Source of the DNA: AP-15 sp963698995 | Lineage (GTDB): Bacteria > Pseudomonadota > Alphaproteobacteria > ATCC43930 > CGMCC-115725 | Length of the DNA: 64,000 nt | Direction: 5' to 3' | Assembly: GCA_963698995.1 (NCBI GenBank) | Contig: CAVOTD010000045.1 | Span: 1 to 64,000 of the forward strand | Part shown: positions 15,960-26,007 of the stretch, one piece after another | Layout of the letters: every line of letters starts with the position of its first letter | Position numbering within the stretch: the first letter of the stretch is position 1 | Position numbers and translations under genes: made by a program | Notes under the pieces: model-generated | The model's input: the letters and a program-made list of their open reading frames with translations, nothing else | Told to the model about the DNA's origin: nothing | Database searches by the model: none

Positions 15960-17096
15960 TCACAAGAGTATGCTGACATTAAGGCTACGCTCGATCAGCC
16001 ACACCGAGGCGACCGCCACAATGCCTACTGAGCCGACCCTTAGAGCGAGCCACGGGTAGAGCCACGAACCGCGCGAAAAATAAGCAAGCGGCAAGAAAAC
16101 CGCGACGATCGCCAATTGCCCCGCTTCGACGCCGAGATTGAAGCTGACCAAGGATATCGCGAGCGCCGGCTTGGGCAACGCGAGGTCCGTCAGGACATTG
16201 GCAAACCCCAACCCGTGCACCAGGCCAAAGACAAAGGCGACAATCCACAGCCGCTTTTCGATCAGCGGAAAAAGGTTGTTGAGGGCGGCGACAACGACCG
16301 AAGCAGCGATGGTCGCCTCGATGAGCCGCGACGGCAGGGTGATAAACCCCAGCACCGCAAGAGTCAGCGTTATCGAATGAGCTATCGTGAACGCCGTCAC
16401 TATACTAATGACCTCGAAAAAGGCTTGGCGGAAGCTCGCTACGGCGCGCCACCCTCCGCCACGGTGCTCGAGCACGGCGGGCAGCAGCAGGGCGCACAGG
16501 AAGAGTATGTGATCGAAACCGGTCCAGATGTGCCAGACGCCGGTCTGAAAATAATCGAAAAACTGACGGCCTAATGCGACTGAATGCCCTGCGAGCTGCC
16601 AGGTCTCGTGGTCGGGGCTGAACACCGCCGTATGGGTGCGGCCGTGCTCCTGCAGGCGGAGCAATCCGCGGTGCTGCGGATCGCGATCGAAGAGCAGCGT
16701 GTATCTGATGTTGAGGATTTCTGGAGCGCCAGGACAGTCGGCGACAAACCGCAAGACCTCATAGGCGCCGTCGCTGTGATCGTCGACGAGGTGGTCGGTC
16801 GGTCGGATCGCGCAAACCTTGCCGTCTGCCTCCAGCTGCAAATTAGACAAAGCATAAGCCGCAATCGCCGGGTGATGCGCGCGCAGCTCGCCCCAGGTAA
16901 TGACGCCGTCATTGTCGCTGTCGATGCCGATCGCATAATCGAGATCACGCAGCGCAATGTCCCATTGGCCGGATATGCCGTCTGCTCCGAGGCGGAGGCT
17001 GAGATAGCTGTCGCTCGATTTGTGCGCAAGGGCGGCTGTTGCCAAGACGGCGGCGGCAAGCGCCGCCATCACTGTCGCGGCAATCAGCCGTTTCAT
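15960..17096 (-). CDS. HupE/UreJ-family membrane protein with EF-hand-like segment
   Basis: The start is ATG 17094-17096, giving a signal peptide (M-K-R-L-I-A-A-T, ending near A-L-A-H). A periplasmic domain of about 170 residues follows, with an EF-hand-like loop D-S-D-N-D-G-V-I-T-W. The C-terminal 200 residues form six or seven membrane helices with the HupE/UreJ motifs H-I-W-x-G-F-D-H-I-L-F and G-L-V-H-G-L-G-F-A. Relatives are metal (Ni/Co) permease-like or of unknown function. The gene is intact and is the last of a set whose other members (TPR, DUF4331, fasciclin) are broken. A 41-base gap separates it from the TPR gene upstream. Confidence 0.8.
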   Translation of the reverse strand: MKRLIAATVMAALAAAVLATAALAHKSSDSYLSLRLGADGISGQWDIALRDLDYAIGIDSDNDGVITWGELRAHHPAIAAYALSNLQLEADGKVCAIRPTDHLVDDHSDGAYEVLRFVADCPGAPEILNIRYTLLFDRDPQHRGLLRLQEHGRTHTAVFSPDHETWQLAGHSVALGRQFFDYFQTGVWHIWTGFDHILFLCALLLPAVLEHRGGGWRAVASFRQAFFEVISIVTAFTIAHSITLTLAVLGFITLPSRLIEATIAASVVVAALNNLFPLIEKRLWIVAFVFGLVHGLGFANVLTDLALPKPALAISLVSFNLGVEAGQLAIVAVFLPLAYFSRGSWLYPWLALRVGSVGIVAVASVWLIERSLNVSILL

Positions 17097-17137
17097 TGCG
17101 CCGCCTGAGGGAACGCGCAGCGAGCGCACCCAGATGC

Positions 17138-18260
17138 CTATCCTCCAAATGAGAGCCGGCGAGCCAGTCGAGACCGGGCGGGCCGCCGACGGCTCATCGG
17201 CAGCCAATGCGGCCTCCAGATCAGCAGGCGAGCGTCCCAGGGCTCGCGCTGCACCGCCCAATTCGCTTGGCCAGCCGCAACGCCTCGCGCGGCTGCTTCA
17301 AGCAAATAGAGCGCGAACCGGGCTTCCTCGCGCTGGTGCACGGTGTCGCCGCGCCGACGCGCCTCGGCAAACCGCTCGGCGAGATCGGCGATATGGCCGG
17401 GCAATTCGGATGCGCCGAGACTCTGTTCGGCGAGCGCCAAGCGCAGCAGCAGCGGGTCAATGCGCGCCTCTTTTTCGAGGAGAGAGCGAACCTCGTGCGG
17501 GCGGTTCCGATCGAGCAGGAAATCGGCATAGGCGCCCAGCAAGTAGACGTCGCGGATGCCGAGCGCCAAAGCTTCTTGAAATGCGCTCGGCGGCACGAAA
17601 TCCCCAATGCGAGCTGCGGTCTCGGCCAGCACCGTCAACGCCCAGAGACGCATTTCGCCATTCTCTGCGGAAGGTGCTTGGTCAAGCACTTGCCGCAAAT
17701 CGTTAATGCTGGCCGCGGCTCGTCCGCTCAGCCAGAAACGCTGTCGACGCAGATCGCCGCCGCCAAACTCTCGGCGAATTGTGCCAGCGATAGGCAATTG
17801 CCGAGTGCCTTTGTGTAATCACCTTCGACCTGCAAAATGATGGCGCGCGTGAGCCAGGCCTGTGCATTGCGCGGATCGCCACCAAGACGCGCGACAGATC
17901 GGCCAAGGCGGGCGAGAAATCGTGCCTCGCCTGGCGCAAGGTCGCGCGCAGCACGACGACGTTGACCGGCGGATTGGGCAGCTTCAGCCAGGGGCCGAGC
18001 GCCGCCTCGGCATAGCCGTTGTATCGCGGATCGCCCTCGCTGCGAGCGACCTCGATGTCGCGTCTGGCGACGCGAAGCGCCAGCGCGAGGTTCTGCGGCG
18101 CCTGCGAAAGTTCTGCGTGCAGCTGGACGCGCACCGTCTTGCTGCCGGCGGTGGGCAGACGCTCCAGCACCTGAGCATCGTCCTCCGGGCGGTAGGGCGC
18201 AGCAGCGGCTTCAATACCCGCGGCCATCGCGAAACTCGCCAACAGCCACCCGGTGGTCAC
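17138..18260 (-). pseudogene. TPR-type periplasmic protein, two frameshifts
   Basis: Three frames together give about 370 residues: a start near GTG 18260 with a hydrophobic signal (G-W-L-L-A-S-F-A-M-A-A-G) and A-P-Y-R-P-E-D-D-A-Q-V-L-E-R-L-P; TPR-like helices including R-H-D-F-S-P-A-L-A-D-L and D-P-R-N-A-Q-A-W-L-T-R-A; then A-L-G-I-R-D-V-Y-L-L-G-A-Y-A-D-F-L. Breaks fall near 17880 and 17740. The gene order TPR-HupE/UreJ with DUF4331 upstream recurs in proteobacteria, but its function is unknown to me. Confidence 0.7.
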
Positions 18261-18325
18261 CCGCAGGTGCGACCGGATTTGCCGCTGTCGCGGCAACGGC
18301 CCAGACACCAAGGATCGACCAGGGC

Positions 18326-19185
18326 TCACGGCCCCGCGAGCGGTTCCATGCCAGGCAGGATCGGATTGGCAGGCAATGGCACGTGCGACCCGGCTTCGCC
18401 GGGCGAGCCGGAGAGCGGTGTTTTCAGGTAGGGAAATGCATTGTCGAAAAAGCTGGCATCGACGATCGCCCCATCGGTGAAATCGAGACCGCCGGACGGA
18501 GCCTGCGAAGGATCGCCGAAAAGCCCGAGAGTAATCAGGCGCCCCATTGCGACGCGCAAGGTGATGTCGACAAGATCGTCGCCCGGCCGCCGTCCGTTGG
18601 GGTAGCCGGCGTTGTCGCCGCCGATCACACCGAGGCGGTTTTGCGAGCCCATCGGGGTCACCGGCGTGCTGGTGTTGAGCCGCAGCATTTTCGGCCGGCT
18701 TGACATTCGCCGGCTGGTTTAGGCCGGCGATGCCGGTAATGAAGGTGGCCACCAGATCAGTGAGCGGGAATAGTGTCGGCGCCTTGACCCCGGCACTGGA
18801 GAAAACCAATTCCACGATCGCGGGAAAGCTCGGGTTGGTAACATAGGTCAGGAATTGCGCATCGTTCCTGGGCTCGCTGGCGTTAAACTTATTCTTGTCC
18901 TTCAGTCCGATCACCAGCTCATTGACCAGCCCCATCCCGAGCTCGCGATTTCTGGGAGAAGCTCGCGGGATCGGGATTGTCGGGGCGATCGTTCTGATCG
19001 TCTGCAGCGGTACTGGCGGTGGTCCAGGCGCCGATCACCGGATCGCGCGCGACCAAACAGCTGATCGGCACTTCCAGAATCAGCGAGGTGATGTTTTTGC
19101 TGGCGAGATCGTCGCGCGCGGAATTGGCGAACTCCTCACCGACCGGATGTGCGTAGTTTATCAGGTCGAAGGTCTCACCCAGATC
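18326..19185 (-). pseudogene. DUF4331 protein, N-terminally deleted and frameshifted
   Basis: Pieces of a DUF4331 protein are seen: E-T-F-D-L-I-N-Y-A-H-P-V, then L-I-L-E-V-P-I-S-C-L-V, then F-S-Q-K-S-R, G-L-V-N-E-L-V-I-G-L-K-D-K-N-K-F, and finally G-D-N-A-G-Y-P-N-G-R-R-P-G-D-D-L-V-D-I. A base is lost near 18955 and an extra A in an A-run near 18695 shifts the frame. The N-terminal third is absent: at about 19185 the sequence changes directly into a fasciclin gene. The C-terminus ends normally at 18326. Confidence 0.75.
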
Positions 19186-19642
19186 GTGAGGCCATTGCCG
19201 TCCTCCGCGACGATCAGCAGCTCACCCTCTACCGTCTTCAGCGAGACCTTTTCCCCCGGAAGTCGTCTTGATCGCGTGATCGAGCGACATCGAAGTGTGG
19301 CGTCCGGGCACCACGTGATAGGTCAGGATTTGGGTCAGCTGAGCCTTGTTCTCGGGCTTCAACAAGGTGTCGACAGTGCCGGGTGGCAGCGCCGCGAAGG
19401 CCTCGTTGGTCGGCGCAAAGACAGTAAAGGGGCCAGCCCCTTCGAGTGTCTGCACGAGACCGACCTGCCGTCTTGACCGCCGCCACCAACGTCGTGTGAT
19501 CCTTCGAGTTGACCGCGTTCTGAATGATATTCTTGCTGTCATACATCGGCGCCCCCCCGACCATCGGGTTCATCGCCGCCATCGCACCGGCGCCGAGGCT
19601 TAGGGCGATCATCGCGGATGCGCTGACCAGTTTGAGATTCAT
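19186..19642 (-). pseudogene. Fasciclin-domain secreted protein, frameshifted and 3'-truncated
   Basis: The ATG at 19642 begins a signal peptide (M-N-L-K-L-V-S-A-S). The fasciclin core G-P-F-T-V-F-A-P-T-N-E-A-F-A-A-L and Y-H-V-V-P-G-R-H follows in a second frame, and V-S-L-K-T-V-E-G-E-L-L-I-V in a third. Breaks are near 19465 and 19250. The final 25 or so residues of the domain (normally ending N-G-V-I-H-V-I-D) are missing because the gene joins DUF4331 sequence at about 19186. Fasciclin domains mediate adhesion in the periplasm or outside the cell. Confidence 0.75.
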
Positions 19643-19738
19643 GGCAAATTCCTCGCTGATATCGACCCCCGAGAGCATCGGCACTGCTCGGCCGGCGACG
19701 CGGCTTCTCTGCCCATTACGGAGCCGAGTGAAATTTGG

Positions 19739-20158
19739 ATGTGCCCCAGGACGAAACTTTTCCGAATTGCCCCACCTGTGACCGCGCCCGAGCAGACCGC
19801 TCGATTGCGGCGACCACCACGACTGCGCTCACTGGCGGCGGCAATCGCATTGACGCTCGCAACGACCTCCATAGCCGCCGAAGCCGACGACACCACCATG
19901 CCCAGAGTCGCATTTTTTGGTTTTCAGCTGATCAACACGTCGTTGGAGCCGACCACCCCGAGCGAAGCCGGCCGCATTAAAATGCTCGATGATCAGCTCC
20001 GGGAACGGCTCGACGCTTCCGGCCGTTTCAGGATCGTACCGATCCCGCTCGACCTGCAGCAGCGGATCGCCGCCGGCCCCGAAATCGCCAACTGCAATGG
20101 GTGCGAACGCGATTTTGCCAAAACCATCGGCGCTAACTGGGCGGCGTGGGGCTCGGTG
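19739..20158 (+). pseudogene. DUF3280 protein, N-terminal part cut by an IS element
   Basis: This is the N-terminal 140 codons of a DUF3280-type secreted protein: signal-like L-A-A-A-I-A-L-T-L-A-T-T-S, then V-A-F-F-G-F-Q-L-I-N-T-S-L-E, M-L-D-D-Q-L-R-E-R-L-D-A-S-G-R-F and C-N-G-C-E-R-D-F-A-K. Homology stops at W-G-S-V (about 20158), where IS sequence begins. The remainder is at 21401. In other proteobacteria this family often accompanies quinoprotein dehydrogenase genes; none is seen here. Confidence 0.8.
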
Positions 20159-21400
20159 CTAGCGTGGTGTCGATTTGAACTCGATCTGGCACTTTTCGGA
20201 AGGCTTCCGAGGAGGTGTCGGTGAACAGTGGCAAGACGCTTTTCGCCCAGCTCATGGACTTTCTGCCATGGAGCACGTTCACGCGGATTGTCTCGCGATA
20301 TGGCGGGGATTGGCGGGTGCGGACATTGTCCTGCGCCGAGCAGTATCGAGCCATGGCGTTTGCCCAGTTGACCTACCGGGAGAGCCTGCGCGACATCGAG
20401 ACCTGCCTGTCAGCGCAGGCTGCCAAGCTCTACGCCATGGGGTTCGGCGACCCGGTGCGACGCTCGACCCTGGCCGATGCCAATGAGGCACGCGACTGGC
20501 GCATCTACGCGGAATTGGCTCAGCGACTGATCGTCCAGGCGAGACGGCTGTACACCAACGAGGATCTGGGTTTCGATCTCGCCAATACGGTCTATGCGCT
20601 CGACTCGACGACCATTGATCTTTGTCTGGCCGTCTTTCCGTGGGCGCAGTTCCGCACGACAAAGGTGGCGGTCAAGATGCACACGCTGCTGGATTTACGC
20701 GGCAACATCCCGAGCTTCATCCACGTTTCCGACGGCAAGCTGCACGACGTCCACGCTCTCGACCTGCTGCTCCCGGAAGCGGGCGCCATCTACGTCATGG
20801 ATCGCGGCTACGTCGATTTCGCCCGCCTCCATGGGCTGCATCTCGCCGGTGCCTTCTTCATCACCCGCGCCAAATCGAACATGAAGGCCCATCGCGTCTA
20901 TTCGGCGCCGACCGACCGGGCGACCGGGATCATCTGCGATCAGACCATCGCGCTCGACGGTCACTATACCAGCCAGCATTACCCCGAACACCTGCGGCGC
21001 ATCCGCTTGCGCGATGCCGAGTCGGGCAAAACCCTGGTGTTCCTCACCAATCAGTTCAGCTTGCCGGCCGCGACCGTCTGCGCCCTTTACAAGAGCCGAT
21101 GGCAGGTCGAGCTGTTCTTCAAGTGGATCAAGCAGCATCTGCGGATCAAGCAGTTCTTCGGGACATCCGAAAACGCGGTGAAAACCCAGATCTGGATCGC
21201 CGTCTCAGTTTACGTCCTCGTCGCCATCGTCAAGAAGCGTCTCAAGCTCGAAGCCTCGCTCTACACATTGCTCCAGGTCCTCTCGGTCACGCTTTTCGAG
21301 AAACTACCGTTGGATCAAGCGCTTACCCACGACGCCGCCAAAGGCGTTACTTCGCAAATAACTAACCAGTTGGATTTGTTCGCTTTTTGACCGGACAGCA
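20159..21400 (+). mobile_element. IS4-family insertion sequence
   Basis: About 1.24 kb separates the two halves of the DUF3280 gene and holds a single intact IS4-family transposase. The right end reads CCGGACAGCAG; I could not find a matching inverted repeat at the left end near 20159 nor a clear target duplication. One end may be altered, or about five codons of target were lost. Boundaries are set from where DUF3280 homology stops and resumes and are approximate. Confidence 0.75.
20215..21390 (+). CDS. IS4-family transposase
   Basis: The 391-residue DDE transposase starts at GTG 20215 (or GTG 20221) with GAGGTG just upstream. Its N-terminus is S-G-K-T-L-F-A-Q-L-M-D-F-L-P-W. Catalytic acids lie in Y-A-L-D-S-T-T-I-D-L and V-M-D-R-G-Y-V-D-F. 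The IS4 signature Y-(2)-R-(3)-E-(6)-K is present as Y-K-S-R-W-Q-V-E-L-F-F-K-W-I-K near 21085-21130. The frame is complete and undamaged, so the element arrived recently relative to the decay around it and could still be active. Confidence 0.92.
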   Translation: MSVNSGKTLFAQLMDFLPWSTFTRIVSRYGGDWRVRTLSCAEQYRAMAFAQLTYRESLRDIETCLSAQAAKLYAMGFGDPVRRSTLADANEARDWRIYAELAQRLIVQARRLYTNEDLGFDLANTVYALDSTTIDLCLAVFPWAQFRTTKVAVKMHTLLDLRGNIPSFIHVSDGKLHDVHALDLLLPEAGAIYVMDRGYVDFARLHGLHLAGAFFITRAKSNMKAHRVYSAPTDRATGIICDQTIALDGHYTSQHYPEHLRRIRLRDAESGKTLVFLTNQFSLPAATVCALYKSRWQVELFFKWIKQHLRIKQFFGTSENAVKTQIWIAVSVYVLVAIVKKRLKLEASLYTLLQVLSVTLFEKLPLDQALTHDAAKGVTSQITNQLDLFAF

Positions 21401-21560
21401 GTGATACTAAATATCAATCTCTACTTGGAGGATGTAGCAACGCCGAAAATAGAATTTGTAAAGAGCGTCGACATTCGCGGCAATACCGACAAATCCTGGA
21501 GGCATGGGCTCGATTACATGCTGCGGCATTACGCTCGAACAACCTTGAAATCGCGCCCGC
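21401..21560 (+). pseudogene. DUF3280 protein, C-terminal part after the IS element
   Basis: The frame L-I-L-N-I-N-L-Y-L-E-D-V-A-T then S-V-D-I-R-G-N-T-D-K-S-W-R-H-G-L-D-Y is the conserved C-terminal end of DUF3280, continuing the N-terminal part at 19739-20158. The normal stop is not evident, because the frame runs on into the 3' end of recJ on the opposite strand. About five codons (around K-V-S-N in relatives) are missing between the halves. Confidence 0.8.
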
Positions 21561-21572
21561 GCCCCTGCCCGA

Positions 21573-23375
21573 TCAGACCGCCGACGCCGCGTCGTCGATG
21601 GCAAGCTGAACGGCGTCCTCGCCGCGCCAGCTGTCGCGCTGCAGGCGGCCGGCGACGTGGATCACCGCGCCGCGGGTTTCGGTGAGGAACCGGCCGAGCG
21701 GCGTTCCGGCGATCCGGAACGCGATGCTCCGCAGCCGGCTGTTGTCCAGCGGATCAGCGAGCGTACAGCGCAAGTGTCCACTCCCCACCGTCTCGGCGTG
21801 GGTCACGCGCACCCCGGCAAAGACGAAGCGCGGCTCGGGATTGGCGGCGCCGAACGGCGCCAGACTGGCGACTTGGTCGATCAGCTCGCTCTGCGCCGCA
21901 GCGAGGGAGAGCACTGCGTCGACCCGCAGCTCGGGCACTAGCCGCTCGCGGTCGAGCCCGTCCCCCAGCCGCTCGACCAGAAATGCCTGCAGCGCGCCGA
22001 GCTTCTCCGCCGCAACCGTAAAACCCGCTGCCATCGCGTGGCCGCCGCCATTGATCAAGAGACCGGCCTGGCGTGCCGCAATCACCGCTGGACCGAGCGG
22101 CAACCCGGCGATCGAGCGGCCCGAGCCCTTGCCGAGGCCATCGCCGAGCGCGACGACGCAAGCCGGTCGTTCATAACGCTCCTTGAGGCGAGAGGCGACG
22201 ATCCCGATCACACCGGGGTGCCAGTTTTCCGCTGCCGCGAAGACCAGCACCGGCGACTGCGCCACCCCTTCGACCATTGCGATCGCCGCCTCCAAGGTCT
22301 CTGCCTCGATGGCGCGGCGTTCGCGGTTGTACACATCGAGTCGTCCGGCGATTTCGGCGGCCAGCGCCGGATCATCGGTGGCGAGCAGACGCGCGCCGAG
22401 ATCGGCCGCGCCGACGCGTCCGCCGGCGTTGACCCGCGGGCCGAGCATGAAGCCGAGGTGATAGGCGTCAAGCGGCTCGTCGATGCCGGCGACGGCGGCC
22501 AGCGCGGCCAGACCCGGGTTGGCTCTCGATCGCGCGACCTTGATCCCCTGAGCGACCAGCGCACGGTTGACCCCGGTCAGCGGAACGACATCGCAGACCG
22601 TGCCGAGCGCCACCAGATCGAGCCAGCCGAGAAGGTCGGGCTCGCGGCGCCCGTCGCCGTACCAGCCGGTCCGACGTAGCACCCGATTGACCGCGACGAC
22701 GAGCAGGAAGGCGACCCCGACCGCCGCCAACCCGCCATGCGGACTGGTCTCGTCGAGGCGGTTCGGGTTGACGATTGCGGCTGCCGACGGCAGTTGCGGC
22801 TCCGCGACATGATGGTCGACGACGATGACCTCGAGCCCGGCCGCGGCGGCGTTCGAGAGGGGCAGATGCGCCGTCGTGCCGCAATCGACGGTGACGACGA
22901 CCCGCACCCCCTCCGCGCGCAAAGCGAGGAGCGCCGGGGTGTTCGGTCCGTAGCCCTCGCGCCGGCGGTCCGGGACGTAGATTCGTGTGCCGGTTCCGAC
23001 CGCAGCAAAGAACCGGCAAAGCAACGCCGCGGAGGTCGCCCCGTCGACGTCATAATCGCCGAAGATACCGATCGTATCGCCATCCCGCACGGCACGGGCG
23101 AGCCGCGTCGCCGCGGCGTCCATGTCGCGCAGATGAGACGGGTCGGGCAGCTGGTCGCGCAGGCGCGGCGCTAGAAACCCGGGTGCGTGGTCGAGATCCA
23201 CCGCGCGCTGCGCGAGCAACCGGCCAACGATCTCGGGAACGCCGAGCCGCTCGGCGATCGTCTGCCCCATTCGCGCGTCACCGTCGCGCCACCGCCAGCG
23301 GCGCCCGCAGACCGACTGCTCGATACCCAGGACCATCCCGGCGGATGTGGCGACGTCCCCCGCGCCGTTATCCAT
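21573..23375 (-). CDS. recJ: Single-stranded-DNA-specific exonuclease RecJ
   Basis: This intact 600-residue 5'-3' exonuclease acts in recombination, mismatch and base-excision repair. The DHH phosphoesterase motifs are G-D-Y-D-V-D-G-A-T, V-D-C-G-T, V-V-D-H-H-V and, in the DHHA1 part, I-N-G-G-G-H-A-M-A-A-G-F; H-P-G-V-I-G-I-V-A-S-R-L lies between. The start may be M-V-L-G-I-E-Q-S (residue 14), since homology already begins there. The order recJ-glpX-hom on one strand is common in alphaproteobacteria. A palindromic repeat lies between glpX and recJ. Confidence 0.93.
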   Translation of the reverse strand: MDNGAGDVATSAGMVLGIEQSVCGRRWRWRDGDARMGQTIAERLGVPEIVGRLLAQRAVDLDHAPGFLAPRLRDQLPDPSHLRDMDAAATRLARAVRDGDTIGIFGDYDVDGATSAALLCRFFAAVGTGTRIYVPDRRREGYGPNTPALLALRAEGVRVVVTVDCGTTAHLPLSNAAAAGLEVIVVDHHVAEPQLPSAAAIVNPNRLDETSPHGGLAAVGVAFLLVVAVNRVLRRTGWYGDGRREPDLLGWLDLVALGTVCDVVPLTGVNRALVAQGIKVARSRANPGLAALAAVAGIDEPLDAYHLGFMLGPRVNAGGRVGAADLGARLLATDDPALAAEIAGRLDVYNRERRAIEAETLEAAIAMVEGVAQSPVLVFAAAENWHPGVIGIVASRLKERYERPACVVALGDGLGKGSGRSIAGLPLGPAVIAARQAGLLINGGGHAMAAGFTVAAEKLGALQAFLVERLGDGLDRERLVPELRVDAVLSLAAAQSELIDQVASLAPFGAANPEPRFVFAGVRVTHAETVGSGHLRCTLADPLDNSRLRSIAFRIAGTPLGRFLTETRGAVIHVAGRLQRDSWRGEDAVQLAIDDAASAV

Positions 23376-23409
23376 ATCTGAGCCTAACCCAAACTCTCCC
23401 GGTCGCTAT

Positions 23410-23492
23410 CGTCACCCCCGCGAAAGCGGGGGTCCAGGGGTCGCCGCGCAAGTGCTTGTTGCCTCTGGATTTCCGCTTTCGCGGGAATGACG
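23410..23492. repeat. Alphaproteobacterial intergenic palindromic repeat
   Basis: The outer arms CGTCACCCCCGCGAAAGCGG and CCGCTTTCGCGGGAATGACG (reverse complements with two mismatches) enclose about 40 bases, including a GTCCAGGGG / CCTCTGGAT inner pairing. This is the widely dispersed interspersed palindrome of alphaproteobacteria. It lies between the recJ 5' end and the glpX 3' end and could form a strong RNA hairpin in the glpX-recJ transcript. Confidence 0.8.
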
Positions 23493-23531
23493 GCCGAAGG
23501 CAATTTGGGGAGAATCAAAGGGTCGGACTGT

Positions 23532-24521
<990 letters not shown>

Positions 24522-24558
24522 GGCTTTCCTCCTCGTCGTTGTTTAGCGATTGTCGTCC

Positions 24559-25851
24559 TCAGAAATCCTCGATGCGAATCATGCGAGGAGGCTCCAACAC
24601 GGAATCGAGCGCTTCGATCCGGTGGAGCGCCCGGCGCATCGCCGCTTCGACCGTAATGTGGGTCGTCATCACCACCGGCACGGCTTCGCCCGGGGCGCGG
24701 CCGCGCTGGATCATCGATTCCATGGATACCCGTTCGTCGCGCAGCGCGGCGGCAACATCGGCGATCACCCCGGGCTGATCGACCACCATCAGCCTGATAT
24801 AATACGCCCCCTGGTGCCGCTCGATCGGCACGCCGGGTATCGCCCGCAAATTGGCGACGGGGAGGCCGAACGCGGAAACATGCCGGCCCGCCGCGATGTC
24901 GACGAGATCGGCGGCCACCGCCGACGCCGTCGGAAAGGCGCCGGCGCCGCGCCCTTGCAGCACCACCCGGCCGACAAAATCGCCTTCGGCGACGACTGCG
25001 TTGTAGACGCCTTCGACAGCCGCGATCGGCGTCTCGCGGTGCACCATGCAGGGGTGGACGCGCTGCTCCAACCCTTCCTCGGTCAGCCGGGCGATGCCGA
25101 GCAGCTTGATGCGATAGCCGAGCTCTTCGGCAAAGTCGATGTCGAGCCGCGACACGTGACGGATGCCTTCGGCGTAGACCCCGTCGAGGTCGACCGGGCG
25201 GCCGAACCCGACGCTGGCGAGTATCGCCAGCTTGTGTGCCGCATCGATGCCGTCGATATCAAAACTCGGGTCGGCCTCGGCATAACCGAGCTTTTGCGCC
25301 TCAGCCAGGACTTCGGCAAACTCGTGAGCACTCTCCCGCATTGTCGTCAAAATGTAGTTGGAGGTGCCGTTTAGGATGCCGTAGAGGCGCTCGAGCCGAT
25401 TACCGGCGAGGCCCTCGCGCAACCCCTTGATGACCGGAATACCGCCGGCCACGGCGGCTTCGAACGAGAGAACGAGGCCTTTTTCTTCGGCACGCGCAGC
25501 GAGTCTCGTCCCGTCATGCGCCATCAGCGCCTTGTTGGCGGTGACAACGTGCTTGCCGTGGTCGAACGCAGTGTCGAGCAAGCGCAGCGCGATGCCATCG
25601 GCGCCGCCGATCAACTCGACGACGACGTCGATCTCAGGATCGGCCGCCATTGCCGCCGCGTCCTCGTACCAGCGCACGGTGGAGAGATCGACACCCCGAT
25701 CACGGCGGCGGTCGCGCGCAGATACCGCGGCGACGACGATCCTGCGGCCAGCGCGCTGAGACAGCAATTCGGCCTGGCGGTCCAGCAATTGCAGGACGCC
25801 GGAACCGACGGTGCCGAGACCGGCGACGGCGATCTTTAACGGCGGTTTCAC
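24559..25851 (-). CDS. hom: Homoserine dehydrogenase
   Basis: The 430-residue NAD(P)H-dependent enzyme reduces aspartate semialdehyde to homoserine for Met, Thr and Ile synthesis. The GTG at 25849-25851 gives V-K-P-P-L-K-I-A-V-A-G-L-G-T-V-G-S-G, the Rossmann loop. T-A-N-K-A-L-M-A-H and G-I-L-N-G-T-S-N-Y-I are the catalytic and substrate-binding signatures, and a C-terminal ACT domain starts near Y-Y-I-R-L-M-V-V-D-Q-P-G-V, implying feedback control by threonine. The alternative upstream ATG at 25929 would add 26 residues without homology. Confidence 0.93.
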   Translation of the reverse strand: MKPPLKIAVAGLGTVGSGVLQLLDRQAELLSQRAGRRIVVAAVSARDRRRDRGVDLSTVRWYEDAAAMAADPEIDVVVELIGGADGIALRLLDTAFDHGKHVVTANKALMAHDGTRLAARAEEKGLVLSFEAAVAGGIPVIKGLREGLAGNRLERLYGILNGTSNYILTTMRESAHEFAEVLAEAQKLGYAEADPSFDIDGIDAAHKLAILASVGFGRPVDLDGVYAEGIRHVSRLDIDFAEELGYRIKLLGIARLTEEGLEQRVHPCMVHRETPIAAVEGVYNAVVAEGDFVGRVVLQGRGAGAFPTASAVAADLVDIAAGRHVSAFGLPVANLRAIPGVPIERHQGAYYIRLMVVDQPGVIADVAAALRDERVSMESMIQRGRAPGEAVPVVMTTHITVEAAMRRALHRIEALDSVLEPPRMIRIEDF

Positions 25852-26007
25852 GACAGCACCCGGATGCAGTGTGTGAAAGGGCGAGAGCAGCAGCGAGCGG
25901 CGCTCGCCCTGACACTTTGTAGCGCCCAAGCGCCGATTTTTCGAGAAGTTTCCGGCAACGCGACGGCCCAGCCGGGAGAGATTCGCGTCGATTCGGTGGG
26001 TTTCAGC

